From Deltaproteobacteria bacterium (GTDB lineage: Bacteria > Myxococcota_A > UBA796 > GCA-2862545), in contig SBGP01000012.1 of NCBI GenBank assembly GCA_006226595.1, positions 1-64,000 on the forward strand: a stretch of DNA of 64,000 nt. The letters run 5' to 3'. The stretch's first letter is position 1; every line of letters starts with the position of its first letter. A program made the translations under genes and the position numbers. Shown here in pieces: positions 28,401-36,899 of the stretch. A model generated the notes under the pieces. The model was not told the DNA's origin, did no database searches, and saw only the letters and a program-made list of their open reading frames with translations.

Positions 28401-31400
28401 GGTGTAGATGAAGCCAGCATCGCCCCATCCGTCACCGTCGCTGTCGGTGCAGCTGTCGCAGATGTCGCCGATGCCGTCGCCGTCCTCGTCGTCCTGGGCA
28501 CCGGAGGTGTCGGGGCAGTTGTCGGCCGCGCAGGTGTTGGCCGGGTAGCCGGGGTTGCCGAAGCCGTCGCCGTCCGTGTCGGTGCAGGCATCGATGCAGT
28601 CGGCATCGCCGTCGCCGTCGGCGTCGTTGTAGCCCTCGTCGACGTTGCCGTCGCCGTCGTTGTCCAGGCCGTCGCACTCCTCGGTGTCGCAGGCATCACC
28701 GACGCCATCGCCGTCGGTGTCGCTCTGGTCCGCGTTCGCGAGGTTGGGGCAGTTGTCGACCGTGCACGTGTTCGCGGCAAAGCCGGGGTTGCCGTAGCCG
28801 TCGCCGTCGGTGTCCGTGCACGTGTCGCAGGAGTCGCCGATCTCGTCGGAGTCGCTGTCCGTCTGGGCCGCGTTCGTCGCGGTCGGACAGTTGTCGCACA
28901 CGTCTCCGAGCGTGTCGCTGTCGTTGTTCGCCTGGTCCTCGTTGTCGTCGTAGTAGCAGTTGTCGCAGGCGTCGCCGTAGCTGTCGCCGTCGCTGTTGGT
29001 CTGGGCGGCGTTCGGCGTGCTCGGGCAGTTGTCACAGCCGTTCGGGTCTCCGTCCCCGTCGGTGTCGAGGTCGTCGTCGAAGCCCGGGCAGATGTCGTTG
29101 TCGCAGGTCGTCACGCCGGCGACGTAGGTCTCGGCGTAGCCGTCGCCGTCGGGGTCGGTGCAGGTGTCGCAGGCATCGCCAGCGCCATCGCCGTCAGCAT
29201 CGGGCTGGGCGGGGTCGTACACGCCCGGGCACACATCGCAGGCAGAGCCTACGCCGTCGAGATCGGGGTCGGCCTGGCTCGGGTTCGACAAGATCTCGCA
29301 GTTGTCGCAGACGTCGCCCACGCCGTCGCCATCGCCGTCGGCCTGGTCCTGGTTGTTGTCGCTCGGGCAGTTGTCGAGGCAGTCCTTGATGGTGTCGCCG
29401 TCGTCACTGACGCCGTCGTCCTCTCCGGGGCACTCGTCCTCGGCACAGGTGGTCACGCCGTCGACGACGAGATCCGCGAAGCCGTCACCGTCGGTATCGG
29501 TGCAGGTGTCGCAGGCGTCGCCGCCGCTCGTCGCGGTGGCATCCCCGTCGGTGTCGAGCTGGTTGCTGTTCGACGTGGACGGACAGTTGTCGCACACGTC
29601 GCCGAGGCCGTCGCCGTCGCCGTCGGCCTGGTCCGCGTTCGCGGTGCTCGAGCAGTTGTCGCACTCGTTGGGTACGCCGTCGCTGTCGCTGTCGCTGCTC
29701 GCGACCGCGTCGTTGCAGTCGGTGCCGCCGCACGCGATCGAGTCGAAGCCGTCGTTGTCCGCGTCACAGCCCAGGCACTCGGGCTCGGCGGTGCAGTCGG
29801 CGTTCGAGCAGTTCGCCGACTGAGCGCAGTCGGTGGGACACGCGCCGCTCCCGAGGCTGGTCACGTCGAGGTCGAAGGTCGAGTTCCCGCCGTAGGCCTC
29901 GACGACCACGTAGTAGGTCGTGCCCGCGGTGGCGGTGAAGGTGACGCTCTCGGGCGTGGTCGAGCCCGCGACCGAGTGCGCGACCACCGAGTCGAACGCA
30001 CAGCTGGCCTCGAGCACGAACAGGTCGAGGTCGTTGTTGAGGGAGGTGAGATCGATGCTGACGCTGCCGGTCGTCTGCGGGCTGAACGTGAAGATGCGCT
30101 CGTTGCCCGACTGGAACCGCTTGGCGTGCGTGATCGTCGTGCCCTTGTAGTAGTCGTTGTTGTTGCCGGCCCCGATGGTGGTGCCGGTGATGCCGCTCGA
30201 GCAGGTGAGCTGGCCGTCGACGTCCGCCGAGCAGTCCTCGCTCGGACAGGCCACGCCAACGGCGGCCTCGTAGTCCGTGTCGGATGTCGCATCGATCACC
30301 GCGTACAGCGGCTCCGTGCCCGAGGTGAACTCGAGGTGGGACACGCCGTTCCCGGTGTTGCTGAAGGTGAGGCAGGTGTTCCACTCCCAGCAGTTGCCCT
30401 CGAGGATGGCCGTCTCGCTGTTGCCGACCGAGGCCGTGTCGACGACGACCAGCGTGCTCGCGGGTACGGAGAGCTCGATGGTGTGGTCCGAGCCGTCGAG
30501 GCCGCTGGCCCCACAGTGCTCGTCCCACACGGCCCGCGTCACCGTGCCGCTCGCCACGTCGCCGCAGCCGAGGGTGTCATCGACGATGAGCGCCGGACAC
30601 TCGGCGCAGGTCGGGTCGTCGGTGCAGTCGGCGTCGAAACAGTCCAGATCGCCGTCGCCGTCGTTGTCGGACAGGTCGCCACACTCCTCGGAGTCACAGG
30701 CGTCGCCGATGCCGTCACTGTCGTTGTCGTTCTGGTCGTCGTTGGGGGTGTTCAGGCAGTTGTCGCAGCCATCGGGTACGGCGTCGCCGTCGAGGTTCTC
30801 GTTGTCGTCGTAGCCGATGCAGGTGTCCGCCGAACACGTGGTGACGCCGTTGATGAACACGCCATCGTAGAACCCGTCGCCGTCGCCGTCGGTGCACTCG
30901 TCACAGAGGTTGCCGTCGCCGTCGCTGTCGGCATCCGCCTGGCTGGGGTTCGCGGTGGTGGGACAGTTGTCGCACACGAAGCCGACGCCATCACCATCGC
31001 CATCGGCCTGGCCCGCATTGCTGTCGCTCGGACAGTTGTCGCACTCGTCGCCGACGCCGTCGCCGTCCGCGTCGCCCTGGCCGGGGTTCGCGTCGTTGTC
31101 GCAGTTGTCGCAGCTGTTCGGCAGACCGTCTTCGTCGGGGTCGTTCTGGAGGATGTTCGCTTCGCCGGGGCAGTTGTCCTCGTCGCAGGTGTTGGCCGTG
31201 TAGCCGGGGTCGCCGAGGCCATCGCCGTCGGTGTCGGTGCACGTGTCGCAGGAGTCGCCCGCGCCGTCGCCGTCGATGTCGGCCTGGCCGTCGTTCGCGA
31301 CGCCGGGGCAGTTGTCGCACAGGTCACCGAAGAGGTCGCCGTCGGCATTGGCCTGGTCGGCATTCGCGACGCCGGGGCAGTTGTCGCAGCCATCGGGAAT

Positions 31401-32741
31401 GCCGTCGCCGTCGGCATCCTCGGCATCGTCGTAGCCCTCGCAGATGTCGCAGGCGTTGCCGAAGTCATCGCCGTCGGTGTTGCCCTGTCCGGGGTTGCTC
31501 ACGGTGGGGCAGTTGTCGCACGCATCACCCCACCAGTCGGTGTCGGAGTTGTCCTGGTCGGGGTTCGCGTCGAAGTCGCAGTTGTCGCAGCCGCTCGGGA
31601 TGTCGTCCTCGTCCGGGTCGTCGAGGTCGTCGAAGTTGGGGCAGACGTCGTCGCAGTCGCTGACGGTATCGGCGTCGCTATCCGGGTAGCCCTCGTCGAT
31701 CAGGCCGTCGCCGTCGTTGTCGGCACCGTCACACGCATCCGGGCAGGTCTCGTCGACGGTGCCGTCGGCGTCGTCGTCGAGCAGGTTGCAGCCATCGAAG
31801 CAATCCGACCAATCGTCGCAGATGTTCTGCTCGCAGTCCTTCTTGCCGTTGGCGTCGTTGTCGATGCCGTCGTCGCAGTCCTCGATGCAACCCTCGCCAA
31901 GGCCGGCGGTGATCTCGAGGTCGAACTTCACGCCGCCGCCGCCGGAGGGGTCCTCCTCGACGACGACGAAGTAGCGCTCGCCGGCGACCGCGTTGATGGT
32001 CACGCTGCGGGTGCCGCTGCCGTAGAAGTCCGAGCCGATGCAGTCGAAGCTGGAGCCGCCGGAGCTGAGCACGGCCAAGTGGACGGGGTCGTCCGCGTTG
32101 ACGTTGAAGGTCACGGGGCCCGTCGTCTGCGGGACGAAGCGTGCCACCCACTCGTCCTTCTGGCCCGAGAAGGCGGTGCCGTCGCTGCACACGTAGCCGG
32201 CGAGGGCGTTGTAGTCGCCGCCGACCTCGAAGATCTCGTCGCCATACGTGCAGTCGATGTCGGCGTCGATGCTCTCGAGCTGCTTCTCGCAGAATGCCTC
32301 GAATGCGAACGGAACCGTCGCACCCTTCTCCTGCTCGACGATGACGTACAGCTCACCCGTGTCCTTGCCCTGCCACGAGCCAGAGCCGTCGAGGTTGGTA
32401 TTGCCGGCGGTGCCATCGGTCGCGCAGGTCGCGCCGCTGTCGCCGCAGAGGCCTTCCGGGTAGAAGAAGGCCTTGTGGTCGAACGCGCGCCCGCCGCTTG
32501 CGGCCATGCGGACCTCGACCCCGAGTCCGTCCCGGTTCAGGTTGGTGACCGAGATCGCGCTGTCGTAGTACGGCGGATCGAAGAGGATGTTCGGGTTGAA
32601 CTGGCAGTCCGCGGCGGGGTGATCGTAGTACCCGCTGCTCGCGGGCGCGGGGATCGGACTCGGACCACCGTTGCACGCCACCGGGTAGTCGAACGGACAG
32701 GCCTGAACGGACTGCGCGAGGAGGAGGGACAGCCACAACAT
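25434..32741 (-). CDS. Giant TSP3-repeat surface protein with PPC-like domains and sorting tail
   Basis: A 2435-residue exported protein. Signal peptide MLWLSLLLAQSVQA is followed by an N-terminal domain and a PPC-like beta sandwich (to about 275). A first block of Asp-rich calcium-binding TSP3 repeats (about 280-715) uses motifs such as DGDGVGDVCDNCP, each with Cys. Two PPC-like domains (about 717-965) contain DLDLFVLE and TTYYVVVEA; a second TSP3 block spans about 970-2050; another PPC-like pair covers about 2055-2313. The end is a (TD)n/(SD)n spacer, CSCSS, a hydrophobic segment and RRRR: a MYXO-CTERM-like tail. The start codon overlaps the upstream gene's stop (TGATG). It is probably displayed on the surface, stiffened by Ca2+. 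Confidence 0.9.
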   Translation of the reverse strand: MLWLSLLLAQSVQACPFDYPVACNGGPSPIPAPASSGYYDHPAADCQFNPNILFDPPYYDSAISVTNLNRDGLGVEVRMAASGGRAFDHKAFFYPEGLCGDSGATCATDGTAGNTNLDGSGSWQGKDTGELYVIVEQEKGATVPFAFEAFCEKQLESIDADIDCTYGDEIFEVGGDYNALAGYVCSDGTAFSGQKDEWVARFVPQTTGPVTFNVNADDPVHLAVLSSGGSSFDCIGSDFYGSGTRSVTINAVAGERYFVVVEEDPSGGGGVKFDLEITAGLGEGCIEDCDDGIDNDANGKKDCEQNICDDWSDCFDGCNLLDDDADGTVDETCPDACDGADNDGDGLIDEGYPDSDADTVSDCDDVCPNFDDLDDPDEDDIPSGCDNCDFDANPDQDNSDTDWWGDACDNCPTVSNPGQGNTDGDDFGNACDICEGYDDAEDADGDGIPDGCDNCPGVANADQANADGDLFGDLCDNCPGVANDGQADIDGDGAGDSCDTCTDTDGDGLGDPGYTANTCDEDNCPGEANILQNDPDEDGLPNSCDNCDNDANPGQGDADGDGVGDECDNCPSDSNAGQADGDGDGVGFVCDNCPTTANPSQADADSDGDGNLCDECTDGDGDGFYDGVFINGVTTCSADTCIGYDDNENLDGDAVPDGCDNCLNTPNDDQNDNDSDGIGDACDSEECGDLSDNDGDGDLDCFDADCTDDPTCAECPALIVDDTLGCGDVASGTVTRAVWDEHCGASGLDGSDHTIELSVPASTLVVVDTASVGNSETAILEGNCWEWNTCLTFSNTGNGVSHLEFTSGTEPLYAVIDATSDTDYEAAVGVACPSEDCSADVDGQLTCSSGITGTTIGAGNNNDYYKGTTITHAKRFQSGNERIFTFSPQTTGSVSIDLTSLNNDLDLFVLEASCAFDSVVAHSVAGSTTPESVTFTATAGTTYYVVVEAYGGNSTFDLDVTSLGSGACPTDCAQSANCSNADCTAEPECLGCDADNDGFDSIACGGTDCNDAVASSDSDSDGVPNECDNCSSTANADQADGDGDGLGDVCDNCPSTSNSNQLDTDGDATATSGGDACDTCTDTDGDGFADLVVDGVTTCAEDECPGEDDGVSDDGDTIKDCLDNCPSDNNQDQADGDGDGVGDVCDNCEILSNPSQADPDLDGVGSACDVCPGVYDPAQPDADGDGAGDACDTCTDPDGDGYAETYVAGVTTCDNDICPGFDDDLDTDGDGDPNGCDNCPSTPNAAQTNSDGDSYGDACDNCYYDDNEDQANNDSDTLGDVCDNCPTATNAAQTDSDSDEIGDSCDTCTDTDGDGYGNPGFAANTCTVDNCPNLANADQSDTDGDGVGDACDTEECDGLDNDGDGNVDEGYNDADGDGDADCIDACTDTDGDGFGNPGYPANTCAADNCPDTSGAQDDEDGDGIGDICDSCTDSDGDGWGDAGFIYTGCLANTAADNCKDDFNITQADNDGDGIGNACDVEDCDGVDNDGDGQVDQGFPDADGDGDKDCVDTCTDTDGDGFGNPGYDANTCAEDNCPSLANADQADADSDAKGDVCDTCTDTDGDGAGNPGYAANTCPVDNCPTTANADQSDLDNDLTGDLCDTCTDPDLDGYGTPGLDISACSASTTDEDNCRNTENPDQSDLDGDGIGDACDGCTDPDGDDYGSPGLPITGCPGSTTDADNCPDDANADQADTDGDGEGDVCDSGEDCDGLDNDGDGAIDETLADVDGDGICDGRDTCIDVDDDGYGTGTDLSGCSASTTVVDNCPAVANAGQEDADSDNRGDACDTCTDFDGDGFGDAGFSASVCALDNCPIDANPQQLDADGDGAGDVCDNCTDADGDGYGNPDYLLVGCTSTTEGDNCLTIANPTQADADSDDLGDACDTCTDTDGDGRGNPGYAANTCQVDNCGDVANADQADTDVDGIGDVCDTCTDSDSDGVGDPGSFDRSGCATPDTEDNCPASPNDTQGDEDGDGIGNACDTCTDTDGDGFADPGYPASTCGVDNCPSVVNDQEDVDSNGIGDACDTENTCSDRLDNDGDGDVDCDDSECAGSGVCDCPIIDLQLSCGDFVPAYAVDINDYSTNNCATVAQPGLDAVAEVTAPAGTEVLVIAEGPTLNHSLALYANEGGCGTSPNASCLDFSETDSGWEEVTWVSDGSGILVTLDDAESGAYSADITVACPVACDVVNDIAAVLDCTVDLQDTTDSGNNVLDFYDCGAANDGAERLQANPENIYEFIPVRDGLVTVRITNATAPHSIALLDSTCDGRDCLNWTGGDSDTTTLSFFGLLGQTYYIAVEASTGTTGTYDIALDTNGEGCPEDCDDGLDNDVDGLFDMDDPDCNPETDTDTDTDTDTDTDTDTDTDADADTDSDTDTDADSDTDTDSGVTDSGVTDSGPSGQDEFPRREICSCSSTSPTQALWMLLPVLLLARRRRSA
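25575..25725. repeat. Low-complexity (TD)n/(SD)n-coding tract
   Basis: Hexanucleotide-like repeats of GTCGGT/GTCCGT type encode an alternating Thr-Asp and Ser-Asp spacer just before the sorting tail of the giant protein. Copy number is likely to vary between strains. Confidence 0.75.
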
Positions 32742-33709
32742 CAGAACCTTCCCTGCAGGAACACGCCGTTGGGCATGGGGCGGACCTCGACACTCTGGGT
32801 CCACAGGAACGCGCCGACGCCGAGGCCGACGACCGCGGCACCCGCGAGGACCTGCGACGCCGTGCGCGGCGGCACGACCTTCGAGGTGAAGTGCTCCTCG
32901 GCCGCCGCGTACTGACCGGCGTCGTACATGTCGTTGTAGGTGTTGAACGCGCCCTTCGTCGGGCCGAAGAACAGCACCGCGGAGCCGGCGCCGAGAGCGA
33001 CCGCGCCACCGGTGACCGCGGCGGGCAGCGCGAGCGAGCCGCCGCCGCCAGGATTGTCGACGGTGGTGCTCGTGCTCGTGCCGGCGCCCTCGGGCGTCGT
33101 CGTCGCGACCGGCTCGGGGGCTGGGGTCGGCTTCGGCACCGCCTTCGCCGGATAGCTCGGCAGGCTCGCCGAGGGCTTGACCAGGGCGGTGGCCTTCACC
33201 GTGCCGTCGGCGTCGACCCACTGGAACACTGCGGGGCGCGATGTCGGCCGCTTCTCGCTGGCCGCGCCGTCGAACCACAGGGCCCCGGTCTCGGGCGGGG
33301 CGGGCACGTCGAACTTCGTCGCGGCGGGGTTGGCCTGGTCGTAGGTCGTTCGGATCACATGACCCGGAGGGATCAGGTCTTCGGGCCAGACGTAGTCGGG
33401 GTCCGCGGCCTTCGCGGCGGTGAACGAACGCGCGGCATCCTCGCTCTTGCGGCGGATCACCGAGGACAGGCCGTTCATGCGATGCAGGTGGCCCGCGGCC
33501 TTCGGCGTAAGCGTCTCACCCAGGCAGGGGAGCACGAGCGCTGCGGAGTCCATGGCCAGGGTGAACCCGTCCAGGTCCACCGAGCGGTAGGCGGCCTCGG
33601 CCTCGTTGAGCGCGCCCTCGAGCACTTCCACCGTGGTGGAAGCCGGACACGCCGCGTGCGCCGCGGCCGGCCACAGCAAGGCCAGCCCCAGCAGGCTCCG
33701 AATCGTCAT
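32741..33709 (-). CDS. Exported partner protein of the giant TSP3 protein
   Basis: A 322-residue protein with signal peptide MTIRSLLGLALLWPAAAHA and two early Cys. Residues 20-120 form a helical domain (LEGALNEAEAAYRSVDLDG, LHRMNGLSSVIRRKSEDAA) that looks TPR-like. A Pro/Thr-rich linker at about 185-215 follows, then two hydrophobic segments (LALPAAVTGGAVALGAGSAV, SQVLAGAAVVGLGVGAFLW) with an amphipathic helix between. The C-terminal VRPMPNGVFLQGRF ends in Phe, as outer-membrane proteins do. Its stop overlaps the giant gene's start, so it may assist export or anchoring of that protein (inference). Not recognised. Confidence 0.72.
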   Translation of the reverse strand: MTIRSLLGLALLWPAAAHAACPASTTVEVLEGALNEAEAAYRSVDLDGFTLAMDSAALVLPCLGETLTPKAAGHLHRMNGLSSVIRRKSEDAARSFTAAKAADPDYVWPEDLIPPGHVIRTTYDQANPAATKFDVPAPPETGALWFDGAASEKRPTSRPAVFQWVDADGTVKATALVKPSASLPSYPAKAVPKPTPAPEPVATTTPEGAGTSTSTTVDNPGGGGSLALPAAVTGGAVALGAGSAVLFFGPTKGAFNTYNDMYDAGQYAAAEEHFTSKVVPPRTASQVLAGAAVVGLGVGAFLWTQSVEVRPMPNGVFLQGRF

Positions 33710-33782
33710 GTCAGTCCCCAGAATCCCCGCGCCAGATGGCGCTGACGACCAGCGTAGCCGTCGATACGCGAGGGCACAAGCA

Positions 33783-35234
33783 CTACGGAAGGATCTCGCC
33801 CGTGGTCGTCGTGGTCTGGGATTCGCCCCCGAACACGGCGGAGAACATCGTCGCCGCGTTGTTGCCCGCTCCACCGGAGGACACGGCGTAGGCGCCATCC
33901 GATGCGTTGCCTAGTCCACCTAGGGTGACTGCCGCATCTCCGGAAGCGGTGGCACTTTCCCCTCCGACAGCCACTGCATAGTGACCGTCGACGGCGTTGC
34001 TGTTCCCCCCCAACGCCGCCGCATACCACTCGGTGCCCGCACTGTTGTTGGACCCTCCCGCAACCAGGGCGAAGTTCGACGTGGCGGTCGGAGCGTATCC
34101 ACCGAGGGTGGCAGCGCCTGGGCCGGATACGGTGGCAAGGCTACCTCCGACCGCGACACCATACTGACCGCTGATTTCATGCCTCTGGCCGGCTGCAAGG
34201 GCGCCGTAGGTGTTGACCAGATGGGATACGCCGAGGAGCAAGGAGTGTGCCGGCTTTCCAGTTCTATCCATGGCTTCGTACCCGATGAGCAGGTTGCCCA
34301 GACCCGAGCAGGTCCCCCCGCCACAGTCCGTGGTGCCGGTACCGTCGGTGAGCACCACGTTGACCCCCTCGAACACCACCTCCTTGCGGGTGGCGTCGTA
34401 GGTCATCTTGGAGGTCTTGGTGAGCAGCGCGCCGACGCTGTCGTCGATGCGCGAAACATCCGTCTGCAGCGCTCCGACATCGAACAACAGGTCGTCGACG
34501 TCGAGCTCGACCACCGCGAGGTCGGACTGCAGCGCGCTGATGTCGAGCTCCGCGGCGTCGAGGTCCGTCTGCAGGGTGGCGACGTCCGCCTCGACGAGGT
34601 CGAGGTCGGTCTGCAGCGCACCCAGGTCGGTGCCGAGCCCTGCGACCGTGCTCTCCACCGCATCGACATCGCTACCCAGCGTCGCGAGCGTGCTCTCGGC
34701 CGCGTCGAGGTCGCTGGCCAGCGTGGACAGGGTGCTGCCCTGGGCGCCGACGGACGACTCGAGTGCGGTGATGCGCGTGCCGTGGTCGGCCGTGGTCGTC
34801 TGGAGTGCGCCGATCGCGGTGGCGTTCGCCGAGATGGCCGTGCCGTTTGCGGTGATCGCGGTGCTGTTCGCGCCCACGCCGCTCGTGTTCGCGGCGATGG
34901 ACGTGGTGTGCCCCGAGGTCAGCGTCTCGAGTGCGGTGATGCGGTCCTCGTGGTCCGCGCTGCCCACGGCCTCGATGTCACCCACGCGGTCGTCGAGGTC
35001 CACCACGTCACCCTCGAGGGCCGCGATCCGGGTCTCGTGGTCGGTAATCGAGGCTTCGACGGCCGCGAGCCGCGCGTCGAGATCGGCATCGGTGAGCGCG
35101 GCGAGCTCGGTCGCCATCGCGTCGTTCTCGGCCTCGAGCGCGCTGATGGCGGCCTCGAGCTGGGCGAAGCGCTCATCGGAATCGGCGGCACAGCCCACCA
35201 GGGCCAGAAGCAGAAGGGGAGAGGTCAAGCGCAT
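33783..35234 (-). CDS. Lipoprotein with long coiled coil and C-terminal YadA-head-like repeats
   Basis: A 483-residue lipoprotein (MRLTSPLLLLALVGC, Cys15). Residues about 22-290 are near-continuous heptad repeats (LEAAISALEAEND, ITALESSV, LGALQTDLDLVEADVATLQ, often in 7- or 21-residue periods). After a neck (SKMTYDATRKEVVFEGV) and a GG-rich piece with two Cys come 14-residue-type repeats such as YGVAVGG, GAATLGG, YAAALGG, YAVAVGG, AAVTLGG and YAVSSGG. These match the left-handed beta-roll heads of trimeric autotransporters. The order (membrane anchor, stalk, head) puts the head farthest out. It should trimerise (inference). SD GGAG precedes the ATG. Confidence 0.82.
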   Translation of the reverse strand: MRLTSPLLLLALVGCAADSDERFAQLEAAISALEAENDAMATELAALTDADLDARLAAVEASITDHETRIAALEGDVVDLDDRVGDIEAVGSADHEDRITALETLTSGHTTSIAANTSGVGANSTAITANGTAISANATAIGALQTTTADHGTRITALESSVGAQGSTLSTLASDLDAAESTLATLGSDVDAVESTVAGLGTDLGALQTDLDLVEADVATLQTDLDAAELDISALQSDLAVVELDVDDLLFDVGALQTDVSRIDDSVGALLTKTSKMTYDATRKEVVFEGVNVVLTDGTGTTDCGGGTCSGLGNLLIGYEAMDRTGKPAHSLLLGVSHLVNTYGALAAGQRHEISGQYGVAVGGSLATVSGPGAATLGGYAPTATSNFALVAGGSNNSAGTEWYAAALGGNSNAVDGHYAVAVGGESATASGDAAVTLGGLGNASDGAYAVSSGGAGNNAATMFSAVFGGESQTTTTTGEILP

Positions 35235-35311
35235 GGCAAGGCTCCATCACAACGGGTTGTCGAAGCCCAAGAGTTACCAGCCCTATGCTCGCCCGTCCAC
35301 CCGCGAACGTT

Positions 35312-36316
35312 CTAGGTTCGTCGCCCGGTGACCGGGTAGTACGCCGGATCCGGCCAGACCTTGCCGCTGTGCGTGCCCGGCGGCACGATGGCGTCGACCG
35401 CCGCCTCGAGCTCCGCGTCGATCGCGATGCGTGCAGCGCCGAGCGCATCCTCCGCCTGCGCGAGGGTTCGCGGACCGATGATCACGCTGTGTACGAGCTG
35501 GTTCTTCATCGCCCAGGCGGTGGCCAGCTGGCCGGGACTGCACCCGCGGTCCTCCGCGGTGGCCCGAAACAGCGCACCCATCTGCAGAGACTCCTGACGC
35601 CACTCGGCCTGAAGGAAGCGTCGGTCCTGGCGGTCGAGGCGCGAGCCCGCGGGCGGCGTCCCCTCCCAGCTGTACTTGCCGGTCAGCACGCCGCGGGCGA
35701 GCGAGCTGTAGGTGACCACGCCGAGCCCGTAGGCGTCGGCCATGGGCAGCATCTCGACCTCGATGTCGCGATTTACGGCGTTGTACAGGGGCTGAATCGC
35801 GCTGATCGGCTGCCAACCGCTGGCGCGGGCCGTCTCGATCAGCCGCACGTACTCCCAGGTCCAGAAGTTCGACGCCCCGAGGTAGCGGACCTTGCCACTG
35901 CGCACGAGGTCTTCTGCGGCCCGCAGCGTCTCGTCGATCGGCGTGCCGCGGTCGGGCAGGTGCAGGTAGTACAGATCGATCCACTCCGTGCCCAGGCGCT
36001 TGAGTGATGCCTCGCACGCGGCGATCAGGTGCCGGGCGGAGAGTCCACGATCGTTCGGACCCGGGCCCATCTGCGCCCAGCCCTTGGTGGCGAGCACGAC
36101 CCGCTGGCGTCGCCCGACGAGCAGCTCGCGCAGGGTCTCCTCGCTCTTGCCGCCGCCGTACATGTCGGCGGTGTCCCAGAAGAACACGCCGTGGTCGAGG
36201 GCGAGGTCGGCGATGGACTTCGAAGTGGCCTGGTCCGCCTGTCCGCCGAACATCATCGTGCCGAGGCAGAGAGGGGAGACGTGCAGGCCGGATCGGCCGA
36301 GTCGCGTGGGCTGCAT
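35312..36316 (-). CDS. Aldo/keto reductase
   Basis: A 334-residue NADPH-dependent oxidoreductase of the YajO/YghZ-like AKR subfamily. TIM-barrel catalytic residues are visible: Asp and Tyr in WDTADMYGGGKSEE (about 48-61), Lys in VVLATKGW (about 80) and His in LYYLHLPD (about 125). Phosphate-binding residues lie in HSVIIGPRTLAQAEDAL near 285. SD GGAGGA is 3-8 nt from the ATG. It is divergent from crtZ across a repeat-rich 97-bp promoter region. The physiological carbonyl substrate is unknown. Confidence 0.88.
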   Translation of the reverse strand: MQPTRLGRSGLHVSPLCLGTMMFGGQADQATSKSIADLALDHGVFFWDTADMYGGGKSEETLRELLVGRRQRVVLATKGWAQMGPGPNDRGLSARHLIAACEASLKRLGTEWIDLYYLHLPDRGTPIDETLRAAEDLVRSGKVRYLGASNFWTWEYVRLIETARASGWQPISAIQPLYNAVNRDIEVEMLPMADAYGLGVVTYSSLARGVLTGKYSWEGTPPAGSRLDRQDRRFLQAEWRQESLQMGALFRATAEDRGCSPGQLATAWAMKNQLVHSVIIGPRTLAQAEDALGAARIAIDAELEAAVDAIVPPGTHSGKVWPDPAYYPVTGRRT

Positions 36317-36366
36317 GGGTCCTCCGGCGCGGCATCGTAGCAGGGCATCGGGCTTCGCGGGAATCC

Positions 36367-36408
36367 GTGTACAAAACAGTGTGCAAACCCTGTACGCGTG
36401 ATACAACC
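36367..36408 (+). promoter_or_regulatory. TGTACA-type direct repeats at the crtZ promoter
   Basis: Copies TGTACA (36368), TGTGCA (36380), TGTACG (36391) and the related GATACA (36400) recur at about one helical turn, with the last overlapping a TACAAC -10-like box (36402-36407) that ends 6 nt before the crtZ ATG. MerR-type light/B12 repressors (CarA/CarH/LitR) are known to bind 11-bp direct repeats containing TACA. Assignment to them is inference. Confidence 0.4.
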
Positions 36409-36413
36409 GATGC

Positions 36414-36899
36414 ATGACCCTCGTCTGGATCACCGTCGCAGTGCTCACCGCGGTCCTCATGGAGCCGTGGGCGGCTTTCGTTCACCGGGTGCTGTGGCAC
36501 GGTCCCCTGTGGTCGTGGCACGAGAGCCACCACGTCGAGACCGAGGGCTGGTTCGAGGCCAACGACACCTTCGCGTTGATGCACGCCATCCCGGCGATCG
36601 TGCTCATCGTCGGCGGCTGCGAGTGGCAGGGCAGCGCGCTCGCCGCGAACGTCGCCTTCGGCGTGGGCATCGGCATGACGATGTTCGGTGCGTCCTATGC
36701 CCTCGTGCACGACGGGCTGGTGCACGAGCGGCTTCCGGTGAAGTTCCTGCTCCGCTGGCGCTGGTTCCGCCGGATCCGCGGTGCGCACCGCCGCCACCAC
36801 ACGGGCGGCGGCTACCCCTACGGCCTGTTCTGGGGTCCGACCGAGCTTCAGGACGCGGTGCGTCGCGGCGACGTCGCTCGCGAGCAGTCGCAGAGCTAG
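36414..36899 (+). CDS. crtZ: Beta-carotene hydroxylase (CrtZ type)
   Basis: A 161-residue integral membrane di-iron hydroxylase. All four His clusters of CrtZ are present: HRVLWH (24-29), HESHH (36-40), HDGLVH (about 100-105) and HRRHH (about 122-126). Hydrophobic segments lie between them (TLVWITVAVLTAVLM and MHAIPAIVLIVGG). It adds 3-hydroxyl groups to beta-ionone rings of carotenoids such as beta-carotene or canthaxanthin. No other carotenoid gene is in the window. Its ATG lacks an SD and sits 6 nt after a TACAAC box. The stop codon shares CTAG with the convergent exporter gene. Confidence 0.9.
   Translation: MTLVWITVAVLTAVLMEPWAAFVHRVLWHGPLWSWHESHHVETEGWFEANDTFALMHAIPAIVLIVGGCEWQGSALAANVAFGVGIGMTMFGASYALVHDGLVHERLPVKFLLRWRWFRRIRGAHRRHHTGGGYPYGLFWGPTELQDAVRRGDVAREQSQS

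Noticed and set aside
25434-32741. The Asp/Cys repeat protein as an RTX toxin
   Set aside because: The repeats are of TSP3 type (DXDXDGXXD with Cys), not GGXGXDXUX nonapeptides, and no type I secretion genes are present.
25977-32915. A very long plus-strand reading frame opposite the giant TSP3 gene
   Set aside because: It is the antisense of Asp/Gly/Thr codon repeats, which lack stops on the other strand. Its product is a monotonous Val/Ala/Gly/Arg sequence with no signal or domain, while the minus-strand frame has a signal peptide, domains and a sorting tail.
33783-35234. The coiled-coil protein as a phage tail fibre
   Set aside because: It has a lipoprotein signal peptide and no phage genes are near.
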